Below, in pieces: positions 7,351-11,973 of a stretch of DNA of 11,973 bases. Origin of the DNA: JANOGU01 sp031406135. GTDB lineage: Bacteria; Pseudomonadota; Alphaproteobacteria; Rhodobacterales; Rhodobacteraceae. The translations under genes were made by a program, and so were the position numbers. Location: NCBI GenBank assembly GCA_031406135.1, contig JANOGU010000079.1, positions 1 to 11,973 on the forward strand. Reading direction: 5' to 3'. The notes under the pieces are model-generated. The model saw only the letters and a program-made list of their open reading frames with translations, did no database searches and was not told the origin of the DNA. Each line of letters begins with the position of its first letter. Positions within the stretch are counted from its first letter, which is position 1.

Positions 7351-8331
7351 ATGGGCGAGGATGAGGGGTTCGGGCAGTCGCCCGAAGGGCCGGTGCGGCG
7401 CCTGCGCCTGTCCGGCCATGGCGGCGCGACGGCGGAGGTGCTGACCTGGGGCGCCGCGCTGCGCGACCTGCGGGTGCCATTGCGCGACGGCAGGCGGCAG
7501 CCGGTGACGCTGGGGTTCGACAACCTCGCCCCCTACCTCGACAACCCCGGCTATGTCGGTGTGCTGGTCGGCCGGGTGGCCAACCGCATCTCCGGCGGGC
7601 GGTTCACCCTCGACGGGCACAGCTACGACCTTGACCGGAACGAGGGCGGCCGGGCGACGCTGCACGGCGGTGCCGGCGGCATTTCGCGTAGGCTCTGGGC
7701 CGTGGTGGACCAATCCCCGTCCTCGGTCACACTAGAGCTTGTCTCGGCCGACGGCGACCAGGGCTTTCCGGGACGCCTGACCACCCGCTGCCGCTACGCG
7801 CTCGAACCGGGGCCGAGCTTCGTCGTGGACCTGCACGCCACCTGCGACCGGCCCTGCCCGGTGAACCTGACGCAGCACGCCTACTTCAACCTCGACGGCA
7901 GCGCGGACATTTCCGGCCACCGCCTCACCGTCCACGCCGGCCACGTCCTGCCGGTGGACGCCGCGCTGATCCCGACCGGCGCCCCGGTCCCGGTCGACGG
8001 CACGGCCCTGGACCTGCGCCAACCGACCGGACTCGACCGCACCCCGCCGCTGGATACGTGCTATGTCCTCGACGGCGACGCCACCCGCCCGGCCGCGCGT
8101 CTCGAAAGCCCCCGTACGGGGCTGGCGATGGAGGTGGTCACCACCAAGCCCACCCTGCAGGTCTACGACGCCCGCCACCTGTCGATGGCCCCCTTCGGCC
8201 CCCGCGCCGGGCTCTGCCTCGAGACGCAGTTCCTGCCCGACAGCCCCAACCGCCCCGAATTCCCGGACATCACCCTGCGCCCGGGGTCCAGCTACCGCCA
8301 GCGCACCGCGTTCCGCTTCGCGTGGATGTAG
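7351..8331 (+). CDS. galM: Aldose 1-epimerase (mutarotase)
   Basis: A 326-residue galactose-mutarotase-fold protein that interconverts alpha and beta anomers of aldoses. Diagnostic motifs are GRVANRISGGRF near 72-83, LHGG with H105, the catalytic acid H176 in TQHAYFNL, and the catalytic base E291 in LETQFLPDSPN. The length matches bacterial GalM. GGAGGAG about 8 nt before the ATG is a strong ribosome binding site. The 27-nt gap after the gamma-glutamyltransferase-family gene suggests co-transcription, although the two activities have no obvious pathway link. The nearby kinase and ABC-permease remnants are also sugar genes, but they lie 3 kb away and need not be related. Confidence 0.92.
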   Translation: MGEDEGFGQSPEGPVRRLRLSGHGGATAEVLTWGAALRDLRVPLRDGRRQPVTLGFDNLAPYLDNPGYVGVLVGRVANRISGGRFTLDGHSYDLDRNEGGRATLHGGAGGISRRLWAVVDQSPSSVTLELVSADGDQGFPGRLTTRCRYALEPGPSFVVDLHATCDRPCPVNLTQHAYFNLDGSADISGHRLTVHAGHVLPVDAALIPTGAPVPVDGTALDLRQPTGLDRTPPLDTCYVLDGDATRPAARLESPRTGLAMEVVTTKPTLQVYDARHLSMAPFGPRAGLCLETQFLPDSPNRPEFPDITLRPGSSYRQRTAFRFAWM

Positions 8332-8352
8332 GGCGGGGTTCACCCCGCCTTC
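8332..8352 (+). terminator. Possible intrinsic terminator after galM
   Basis: GGCGGGG (8332-8338) and CCCCGCC (8343-8349) form a perfect 7-bp stem with a TTCA loop, starting at the base after the galM stop codon. Only two T residues follow, so it may work weakly or only mark the mRNA end. Confidence 0.5.
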
Positions 8353-8566
8353 CACAGACGCCAGACCGCGGCGCGGGCGGCAGGTGGAAACACCGCCCCC
8401 GCCGCCCCGCCCTCACCGCCCGATCCGGTACACCGTCCGTGCGGTCTCGCCATAGTAAACCAGCAGGTCCGCCTCCGGCACCCCGCTGCGAATGTCCCTC
8501 AGAACCGATCTTGCCATGAAAAATGCGGAGCGCCGAGGGTCCAAGTGATCATCCGGGATTGAACAC

Positions 8567-9274
8567 CTAGGCGGCGAAGGCCGCCGCCAGCGCGATCTCC
8601 ACCATGTCGCCAAAGCTCTTCTCGCGGTCGGCGGCGGACAGCGCCTCGTGGGTCTGCAGGTGGTCGGAGATGGTGAGGACGGACAATGCGCGGCGGCCGT
8701 GGCGGGCGGCCAGCGTGTACAGTTCGGCCGTCTCCATCTCGACGCAGAGCACCCCGTGCCGGGTCATCTGTTCGGTCAGGTCGGGGCGTTCGTCGTAGAA
8801 GACGTCCGACGAATAGATGCCCCCGGCATGGACGCGCACATCCTTTGCCCGGGCGGCGGCATGGGCGGCGGCCAGCAGGTCGAAGTCGGCGGCCGGCGCG
8901 AAGGAAAGGTCCCGGAAGAAGCCGCGCGACGGCGTGGACAGGGTGGAGGCGGTCATGGCGAGCACCACATCGCGGATCCGGACCTGCGGCTGCATCCCGC
9001 CGGCCGATCCGATGCGGATCAGCGTCCGCGCGCCGTAGTCGCGAATCAGCTCGTTGACGTAGATCGACAGCGACGGCATCCCCATCCCGGTGCCGTGGAT
9101 CGTGACCGGGTGGCCGTTCCAGGTGCCGGTGAAAGCCAGCATCCCGCGCACCTCGTTGACCAGGCGCGCGTCCTTCAGGAAGGTCTGCGCCACCCAGCGG
9201 GCGCGATAGGGGTCGCCGGGCAGCAGCACGGTCTCGGCGATGTCGCCAGGTTTCGCACCGATATGGACAGTCAT
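8567..9274 (-). CDS. deoD: Purine-nucleoside phosphorylase, DeoD (hexameric) type
   Basis: A 235-residue cytoplasmic enzyme that splits purine (deoxy)ribonucleosides with phosphate to the base and (deoxy)ribose 1-phosphate in purine salvage. Positions agree with E. coli DeoD: H4, R24 in GDPYRAR, R43 in EVRGM, R87 and S90 in LIRIGSAGG, M180-E181 in VEMETAELY, the catalytic D204 in TISDHL, and R217 in ADREKS. The ATG at 9274 is chosen because GGAGG lies 8 nt upstream and the family N-terminus (TVHIGAKPGD) begins there. It lies 66 nt downstream of the DUF6455-type gene on the same strand and may share its transcript. No other deo genes are in the window. Confidence 0.93.
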   Translation of the reverse strand: MTVHIGAKPGDIAETVLLPGDPYRARWVAQTFLKDARLVNEVRGMLAFTGTWNGHPVTIHGTGMGMPSLSIYVNELIRDYGARTLIRIGSAGGMQPQVRIRDVVLAMTASTLSTPSRGFFRDLSFAPAADFDLLAAAHAAARAKDVRVHAGGIYSSDVFYDERPDLTEQMTRHGVLCVEMETAELYTLAARHGRRALSVLTISDHLQTHEALSAADREKSFGDMVEIALAAAFAA

Positions 9275-9340
9275 TGGGGGGCCTCCGTTTTCCGCCACGC
9301 TAAGCGCGCGGCGGCGCGGAGGGAAGGCCCGCGTTGCGCG

Positions 9341-9709
9341 CTATTCCGGCCGGCGCAGCGTGCGGAAATCGCCGGCATTGGCGCAGAACTCGCACTCCGA
9401 CGCCGCGACCGAGCCGGGAAGCGCCTCTTCCAGCGCCAGCGTCGTGGCGCAGGCCTCGCGCGCACCGCAGTCGGCGCAGGTTTCGGCCAGCGCCATCATC
9501 ATCCCGTGGTCGTGGTGCAGAAGAGCTTCGTCCACGGCAAAGACCGCGGCCATGCGCTCCATCCGGTCCACCGTGTCGGCGGGAGCGCCGGCAAGCTTCA
9601 GGGCCTGGTCGCGGCCAAGGCCGAGGTCGGCAAGGTCGCGGTCGTTCATCGCCGCCACGTCGGCGACAGATTTGGCGCGGGCGCGCAGGTCACGGATGCG
9701 GTCGAACAT
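9341..9709 (-). CDS. DUF6455-type cysteine-rich small protein
   Basis: A 122-residue cytoplasmic protein of unknown function. Residues 1-40 (MFDRIRDLRARAKSV, then MNDRDLADLGLGR) resemble the short DUF1127-like 'L..L.D..L.DIG..R' pattern. The C-terminal part has five cysteines in a regular array, C78-x2-C81-x5-C87 and C106-x2-C109, like the DUF6455 family common in Rhodobacterales. Such spacing suggests metal or Fe-S binding, which is inference. HHDHGMMM (65-72) precedes the cysteines and could add ligands. The ATG at 9709 has GGAGG 7 nt upstream. A perfect FNR-type palindrome lies 57-70 nt upstream, so expression is probably induced when oxygen is low. I assign the family from motif memory, not from a database search. 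Confidence 0.75.
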   Translation of the reverse strand: MFDRIRDLRARAKSVADVAAMNDRDLADLGLGRDQALKLAGAPADTVDRMERMAAVFAVDEALLHHDHGMMMALAETCADCGAREACATTLALEEALPGSVAASECEFCANAGDFRTLRRPE

Positions 9710-9765
9710 GGGACACCTCCGTCAAGGCAGCTTTCGCAGCCTGACCCGGCCTCACCGCTACCGCC

Positions 9766-9779
9766 TTGATCTGGATCAA
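9766..9779 (-). promoter_or_regulatory. FNR/FnrL-type binding site (TTGAT-N4-ATCAA)
   Basis: TTGATCTGGATCAA is an exact match to the FNR/FnrL consensus TTGAT-N4-ATCAA. Its centre is about 63 nt before the ATG of the DUF6455-type gene. If the site is centred at -41.5, as in class II activation, the transcript would start near 9731, giving a leader of about 22 nt. The site overlaps the last codons and the stop of the GntR-family gene (TGA at 9778-9776), so coding constraint explains part but not all of it. Confidence 0.7.
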
Positions 9780-10429
9780 CCGGCGAGGTGCCGCAGCCCC
9801 TGCGTGACATCGGTGCGCACCGCCAGGCGCAGCCCCGGCTCGTCCCCGGCGCGCAGCGCGGCAAGGATCATCCGGTGGTGCGGCGGCGCCTCGGTGCGGC
9901 GCAGGCGGGTATAAAGCGCGCGCATGGTGGGGCCGAGCTGCAGCCAGACCGTCTCGGTCAGCGCCAGCATCGCCGGCGCCTGGGCGCGCAGGTACAGTGT
10001 GCGGTGGAACTCCAGATTGGTGCGGATGTAGCCGACGGCGTCCTGACGGGCGACCGCCTCGGCGTTGGCGGTGTTGATCGCGGCCAGCCGGTCGATCAGC
10101 GCGAAATGGGCGCGCGGCAGGGCACGGGCAGCAAGCTCGGGTTCCAGCAGCGAGCGGATCTTGGCCAGCTCCTCGATCCGCTCCGGGCTGAGTTCAGGGG
10201 TGGAAGTCCGGCCGGAGGACGACAGCGTCAGCGCGCCTTCGGCGGCGAGCCGCCGCACCGCCTCGCGCGCCGGCGTCATCGAGACGCCATGGGCGGCCGC
10301 CAGCCCGCGCAGCGTCAGGGGCGCGCCCGGGGCGATCTCGCCGTGCAGGATGCGCTGGCGCAGCGCGCGGTAGAGCCGCTCATGGGCGACCGGCGAAGTG
10401 GAGGGGCGCGGGCTGGGCGGGGTGGTCAT
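9776..10429 (-). CDS. GntR family transcriptional regulator, FCD (FadR) subfamily
   Basis: A 217-residue one-component regulator. The N-terminal winged helix-turn-helix shows LYRALRQRILHGEIAPGAPL (19-38) and LAAAHGVSMTPAREAVRRLA (43-62), including the strongly conserved 'V-x-x-TP-x-REA-x-RRL' recognition helix. The C-terminal all-helical FCD domain (about 85-215) has FHRTLY with H142 and HHRMILAAL with H184/H185. Against LldR-type metal sites (D-x3-H, H, H), the first aspartate is N138 and the last histidine falls at D207, so metal binding may be altered. The ATG at 10429 opens next to a TGTGATCACA palindrome, a likely operator for autoregulation. The effector is unknown; neither neighbour is a catabolic gene that would suggest one. 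Confidence 0.88.
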   Translation of the reverse strand: MTTPPSPRPSTSPVAHERLYRALRQRILHGEIAPGAPLTLRGLAAAHGVSMTPAREAVRRLAAEGALTLSSSGRTSTPELSPERIEELAKIRSLLEPELAARALPRAHFALIDRLAAINTANAEAVARQDAVGYIRTNLEFHRTLYLRAQAPAMLALTETVWLQLGPTMRALYTRLRRTEAPPHHRMILAALRAGDEPGLRLAVRTDVTQGLRHLAG

Positions 10430-10436
10430 GCATCTT

Positions 10437-10446
10437 TGTGATCACA
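10437..10446. promoter_or_regulatory. Candidate GntR operator palindrome TGTGATCACA
   Basis: A perfect 10-bp palindrome lies 7 nt upstream of the regulator's ATG, in the 30-nt gap after the metallopeptidase gene. Short AT-centred palindromes just before the gene are typical operators of FCD-type GntR proteins. It lacks the 6-nt spacer of a CRP site. Its closeness to the start codon suggests repression by blocking transcription. Confidence 0.45.
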
Positions 10447-10459
10447 TCGGCCGCCCGGG

Positions 10460-11146
10460 TCAACCGAAGCGGAAGCCGTGCAGCGCGGCACCGTTCGCCT
10501 TCAGCCAGGCGCGCGGCGCCTCCCAGCCCGGGCAGAGACGGGCAACGACCGCCCAGAAGGCGGGCGAGTGGTTCATCTCGGCCAGATGCGCGACCTCGTG
10601 GGCGGCGACGTAGTCGAGCACCTCGGGCGGCGCGAGGATCAGCCGCCAGGAGAACATCAGCCGCCCGTCGCGGCCGCAGGAACCCCATCGCGCCCTGGGG
10701 TCGCGCAGATCGAGGCGGCTGTAGCGGCGGCCCAAGGCCGCGGCATGGCAATCGCAGGCGGCGGCGAGGCGGGTACGGGCCAGCGCCCTGAGAAAGGCGG
10801 CAGCGCGGACCGCCGACCGGGCCGGATCGCCGGGCAGCAGCAGCGCCTCGCCCTCGATCCGCACCCCGCGCCCGGTGGCCTGGACCAGCCGCAGCGGGCG
10901 GCCCTCGACCGGGATCAGGCTGCCTGGCCCCAGCGGCGGCAGCGGCGCGGGCAGGCGGGCCAGCGTGGCCCGCAGCCAGCCCTCCTGCGAGGCGAGGAAG
11001 GCCAGCGCCTCACGCTCCCTGGCGCGAGGCGGAACCGTCAGGACCACCCGCCCGTCCTGCCGCGACACCCGCAGCGACAGCCGCCGCGCCCGCGGCGAAC
11101 GGCGCAGCGTGATCTCGACCTCGGGCAGGCTGGGCAGGCGGGGCAT
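10460..11146 (-). CDS. Zinc metallopeptidase of the YgjP/DUF45 (M48-like) family
   Basis: A 228-residue protein related to E. coli YgjP. It has the family hallmarks RWGSC (R153-C157), the zinc motif HEVAH (H183, E184, H187) and a downstream NHSPAFW with H193 as the third ligand, so it is predicted to be an active zinc protease or a related hydrolase. The N-terminal half is beta-rich (ITLRRSPRARRLSLRV, VVLTVPP), as in relatives. Its physiological substrate is unknown. I place the start at the ATG at 11146; the frame is open further upstream, but that stretch crosses the divergent promoter region and shows no family similarity. The Shine-Dalgarno is weak. It is divergent from the TIGR02300 gene and lies 30 nt ahead of the GntR-family gene. 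Confidence 0.85.
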   Translation of the reverse strand: MPRLPSLPEVEITLRRSPRARRLSLRVSRQDGRVVLTVPPRAREREALAFLASQEGWLRATLARLPAPLPPLGPGSLIPVEGRPLRLVQATGRGVRIEGEALLLPGDPARSAVRAAAFLRALARTRLAAACDCHAAALGRRYSRLDLRDPRARWGSCGRDGRLMFSWRLILAPPEVLDYVAAHEVAHLAEMNHSPAFWAVVARLCPGWEAPRAWLKANGAALHGFRFG

Positions 11147-11187
11147 CGATCCGCAGCGTAGCCGGGCGCGGGCCCGCGGGAAAGGGT

Positions 11188-11216
11188 TTGACAGTCCGCC
11201 CCGGCTGTGGCACGCG
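11188..11216 (+). promoter_or_regulatory. Possible promoter of the TIGR02300 gene
   Basis: A perfect -35 hexamer TTGACA lies at 11188-11193. The expected -10 position, about 17 nt on (11211-11216, CACGCG), is G+C-rich and poor, so only the -35 element is persuasive. The site lies 62 nt before the ATG, in the 108-nt gap between two divergent genes. Confidence 0.4.
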
Positions 11217-11254
11217 GCGCCCTTCATCTGAACAGCCCTACCGAGAGGGAACCG

Positions 11255-11632
11255 ATGCCCAAGCCAGAATGGGGCATGAAGCGCATCTGCCCGACCACCG
11301 GCAAGCGCTTCTACGACCTGAACCGCTCGCCCGTCGTCAGCCCCTATACCGGGGAGATCGTCGACATCGAAAGCGCCCGGCGCAAGGCCGTGGCCACCGT
11401 CATCAGCCGCGTCGCGGCCGAGAAGGACGAGGTGCTGGCCGACGACATCGAGGCCGATGAAGACCTGCTGGCGGCGCCGGCCGGGGAGGCCAGCGAACTC
11501 GACGACGAGCTTCTGGAGGACGACGCTGACGAGAACGTCTCGCTCGACAACCGACGTGGCGGGGGCCGAGGAAGAGCCCTGACCGGCGACCCCGCTTCCC
11601 CCTTGCGGGGGGGCGGGGGCTTGTCTAGATAG
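11255..11632 (+). CDS. TIGR02300 (FYDLN acid) family protein with frameshifted 3' end
   Basis: A small acidic protein of unknown function, conserved in alphaproteobacteria. It opens MPKPEWGMKRICPTTGKRFY and continues DLNRSPVVSPYTGE, giving the FYDLN motif that names the family, and then a long run of Asp/Glu (DDIEADEDLL, DDELLEDDADE). The ATG at 11255 has GAGAGGGA just upstream. As read, the frame turns after DENVSLDN (codon ending at 11551) into a basic, Gly/Arg-rich tail that translates the downstream hairpin and stops at 11630-11632. If one C at 11551-11552 is removed, the frame reads DVAGAEEEP and stops at TGA 11580-11582, giving 108 residues and a normal acidic end. A recent mutation or a base-call error is therefore likely. 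Confidence 0.85.
   Translation: MPKPEWGMKRICPTTGKRFYDLNRSPVVSPYTGEIVDIESARRKAVATVISRVAAEKDEVLADDIEADEDLLAAPAGEASELDDELLEDDADENVSLDNRRGGGRGRALTGDPASPLRGGGGLSR
11591..11619 (+). terminator. Likely terminator hairpin of the TIGR02300 gene
   Basis: CCCGC plus CTTCCCCC-type bases at 11591-11602 pair with the G-rich arm at 11607-11617 (11 pairs including one G-U, one bulged T, loop TTGC). It begins 9 nt after the TGA that would end the frame-corrected gene, which supports that TGA as the original stop. Only a mixed TTGTCT tract follows. Confidence 0.5.
11603..11631 (+). promoter_or_regulatory. Possible promoter of tRNA-Ala
   Basis: TTGCGG (11603-11608) and TAGATA (11626-11631) are separated by exactly 17 nt. 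Initiation near 11638 would give a leader of about 31 nt, in which GCGCGC (11640-11645) and GCGCGC (11654-11659) can form a hairpin before the mature tRNA. The -35 hexamer lies in the loop and descending arm of the preceding terminator-like hairpin. Confidence 0.4.
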
Positions 11633-11668
11633 CTGCCCGGCGCGCAGCCCAAGGCGCGCGGACACTGT

Positions 11669-11744
11669 GGGGCCGTAGCTCAGTTGGGAGAGCGTCTGAA
11701 TGGCATTCAGAAGGTCAGCGGTTCGATCCCGCTCGGCTCCACCA
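11669..11744 (+). tRNA. tRNA-Ala (anticodon GGC)
   Basis: A 76-nt cloverleaf. The acceptor stem is GGGGCCG/CGGCTCC with the G3-U70 wobble pair that marks alanine tRNAs; the D arm is GCTC...GAGC. The anticodon stem TCTGA/TCAGA holds the loop ATGGCAT (anticodon GGC, reading GCC codons), and the T arm is AGCGG-TTCGATC-CCGCT. The 3' CCA is encoded at 11742-11744. GCC is expected to be a heavily used alanine codon at this G+C content. Confidence 0.96.
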
Positions 11745-11802
11745 GTTACATCCAGCTAAGATGATGAAAAGACATAAGAACCCGCAGGGGTATCAAGGTT
11801 TT

Positions 11803-11823
11803 CCCACCATCTAGCCCACCATC
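11803..11823. repeat. Short direct repeat CCCACCATC
   Basis: CCCACCATC occurs at 11803-11811 and again at 11815-11823, with starts 12 nt apart, between the tRNA and the insertion sequence. It is too short to interpret alone, but lies in the lower-G+C segment that may be an integration junction. Confidence 0.35.
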
Positions 11824-11834
11824 GAGCCGCCGCT

Positions 11835-11973
11835 GGCTCTGTTGCACAAATCGTGAGGGATTCCCTGTGTGACTCCATGGTGTTAGTCGGCATGGATGAG
11901 CAAACCCACACCTCCGACCTGCCGCACGACAAACTGGCGCAGCTACAACTTGGCCCTCAAGCAGCGCGGCTCG
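11835..11973 (+). mobile_element. Left end of an IS5-family (IS903-like) insertion sequence
   Basis: GGCTCTGTTGCACAAATC at 11835-11852 resembles the terminal inverted repeat of IS5-family elements of the IS903 group (GGCTTTGTTGAATAAATC type). It is followed 44 nt later by the start of a transposase frame in the right orientation. The element runs past the window, so its right end and completeness are unknown. If intact, a target duplication (about 9 bp for this group; here GCCGCCGCT just before the end) should recur after the right terminus. AGGGATTCCCT at 11856-11866 is a subterminal palindrome. Confidence 0.75.
11896..11973 (+). CDS. IS5-family transposase, N-terminal part (cut by window edge)
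   Basis: The first 26 codons are visible: MSKPTPPTCR, then TNWRSYNLALKQRGS. This is the characteristic start of IS903-group DDE transposases ('TNW..YN.AL..RGSL..W'). The DDE catalytic residues lie beyond the window. The ATG at 11896 is preferred over the ATG at 11892, which is in another frame with no similarity. The ribosome binding site is weak, as is common for transposases. The frame is open to the last base. Confidence 0.78.
   Translation, partial: MSKPTPPTCRTTNWRSYNLALKQRGS

Noticed and set aside
5356..7713. A 785-codon open frame on the minus strand
   Set aside because: It is antisense to the gamma-glutamyltransferase-family and galM genes, which have clear motifs and ribosome binding sites. 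Its translation is low-complexity Gly/Arg/Ala/His text with no family, as is common in high-G+C DNA.
8413..8517. A 34-codon minus-strand frame (MARSVLRDIRSG...) between galM and deoD
   Set aside because: There is no Shine-Dalgarno before its ATG, no recognised family and only background codon bias. Conservation in relatives would be needed to revive it.
10437..10446. TGTGATCACA read as a CRP site
   Set aside because: CRP needs TGTGA and TCACA separated by 6 nt; here the half-sites are fused.
11591..11620. C/G-run hairpins at 5581 and 11591 as two copies of one repeat
   Set aside because: They share only base composition and a similar shape; their sequences differ too much to call a repeat family from two examples.
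11147..11665. A 5' extension of the metallopeptidase gene (total 401 codons)
   Set aside because: The added part is antisense to the TIGR02300 gene and crosses its promoter, with no similarity to the peptidase family.
1..11973. CRISPR arrays, phage gene blocks, toxin-antitoxin or defence systems
   Set aside because: No regularly spaced repeats and no integrase, nuclease or defence-type protein motifs were seen on either strand within the window.

Overview
The window is about 70% G+C and reads like a chromosome segment from an alphaproteobacterium, most likely of the Rhodobacteraceae (Rhodobacterales). The grounds are a TIGR02300 'FYDLN acid' protein, a DUF6455-type cysteine protein behind a perfect FNR/FnrL box, a stand-alone FMN-binding glutamate-synthase-domain protein, and dense coding with strong G/C third-position bias. 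No species can be named from the sequence alone.

Layout. (1) 100-3361, minus strand: a likely operon running mmuM-like homocysteine S-methyltransferase, rluA pseudouridine synthase (4-nt overlap), then a membrane-anchored glutamate-synthase-domain protein. (2) 3462-4884/5338, plus strand: a VOC (glyoxalase-fold) protein, then about 560 bp of decayed sugar-utilisation genes (FGGY kinase and ABC permease fragments), then a STAS anti-anti-sigma / RsbW-like kinase pair overlapping by 11 nt. (3) 5339-5745: a 407-bp structured intergenic stretch with no recognisable gene. (4) 5746-8331, plus strand: a gamma-glutamyltransferase-family protein followed after 27 nt by aldose 1-epimerase. (5) 8567-11146, minus strand: zinc metallopeptidase (YgjP/DUF45 type), GntR/FCD regulator, DUF6455-type protein, and DeoD purine nucleoside phosphorylase. 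(6) 11255-11744, plus strand: the TIGR02300 gene, apparently frameshifted at its 3' end, and tRNA-Ala(GGC). (7) 11745-11973: lower-G+C DNA and the left end of an IS5-family (IS903-like) insertion sequence that runs off the window.

Most genes are housekeeping or salvage functions and there is no complete new multi-gene system to report. The best leads are regulatory or evolutionary. They are a perfect TTGAT-N4-ATCAA FNR box placed to drive the cysteine-rich DUF6455-type gene, a perfect TGTGATCACA palindrome just upstream of the GntR-family gene, a one-base frameshift that replaces the acidic tail of the TIGR02300 protein, a fossil sugar-kinase/ABC-transporter locus, and a tRNA-Ala/IS junction that may mark an island edge.
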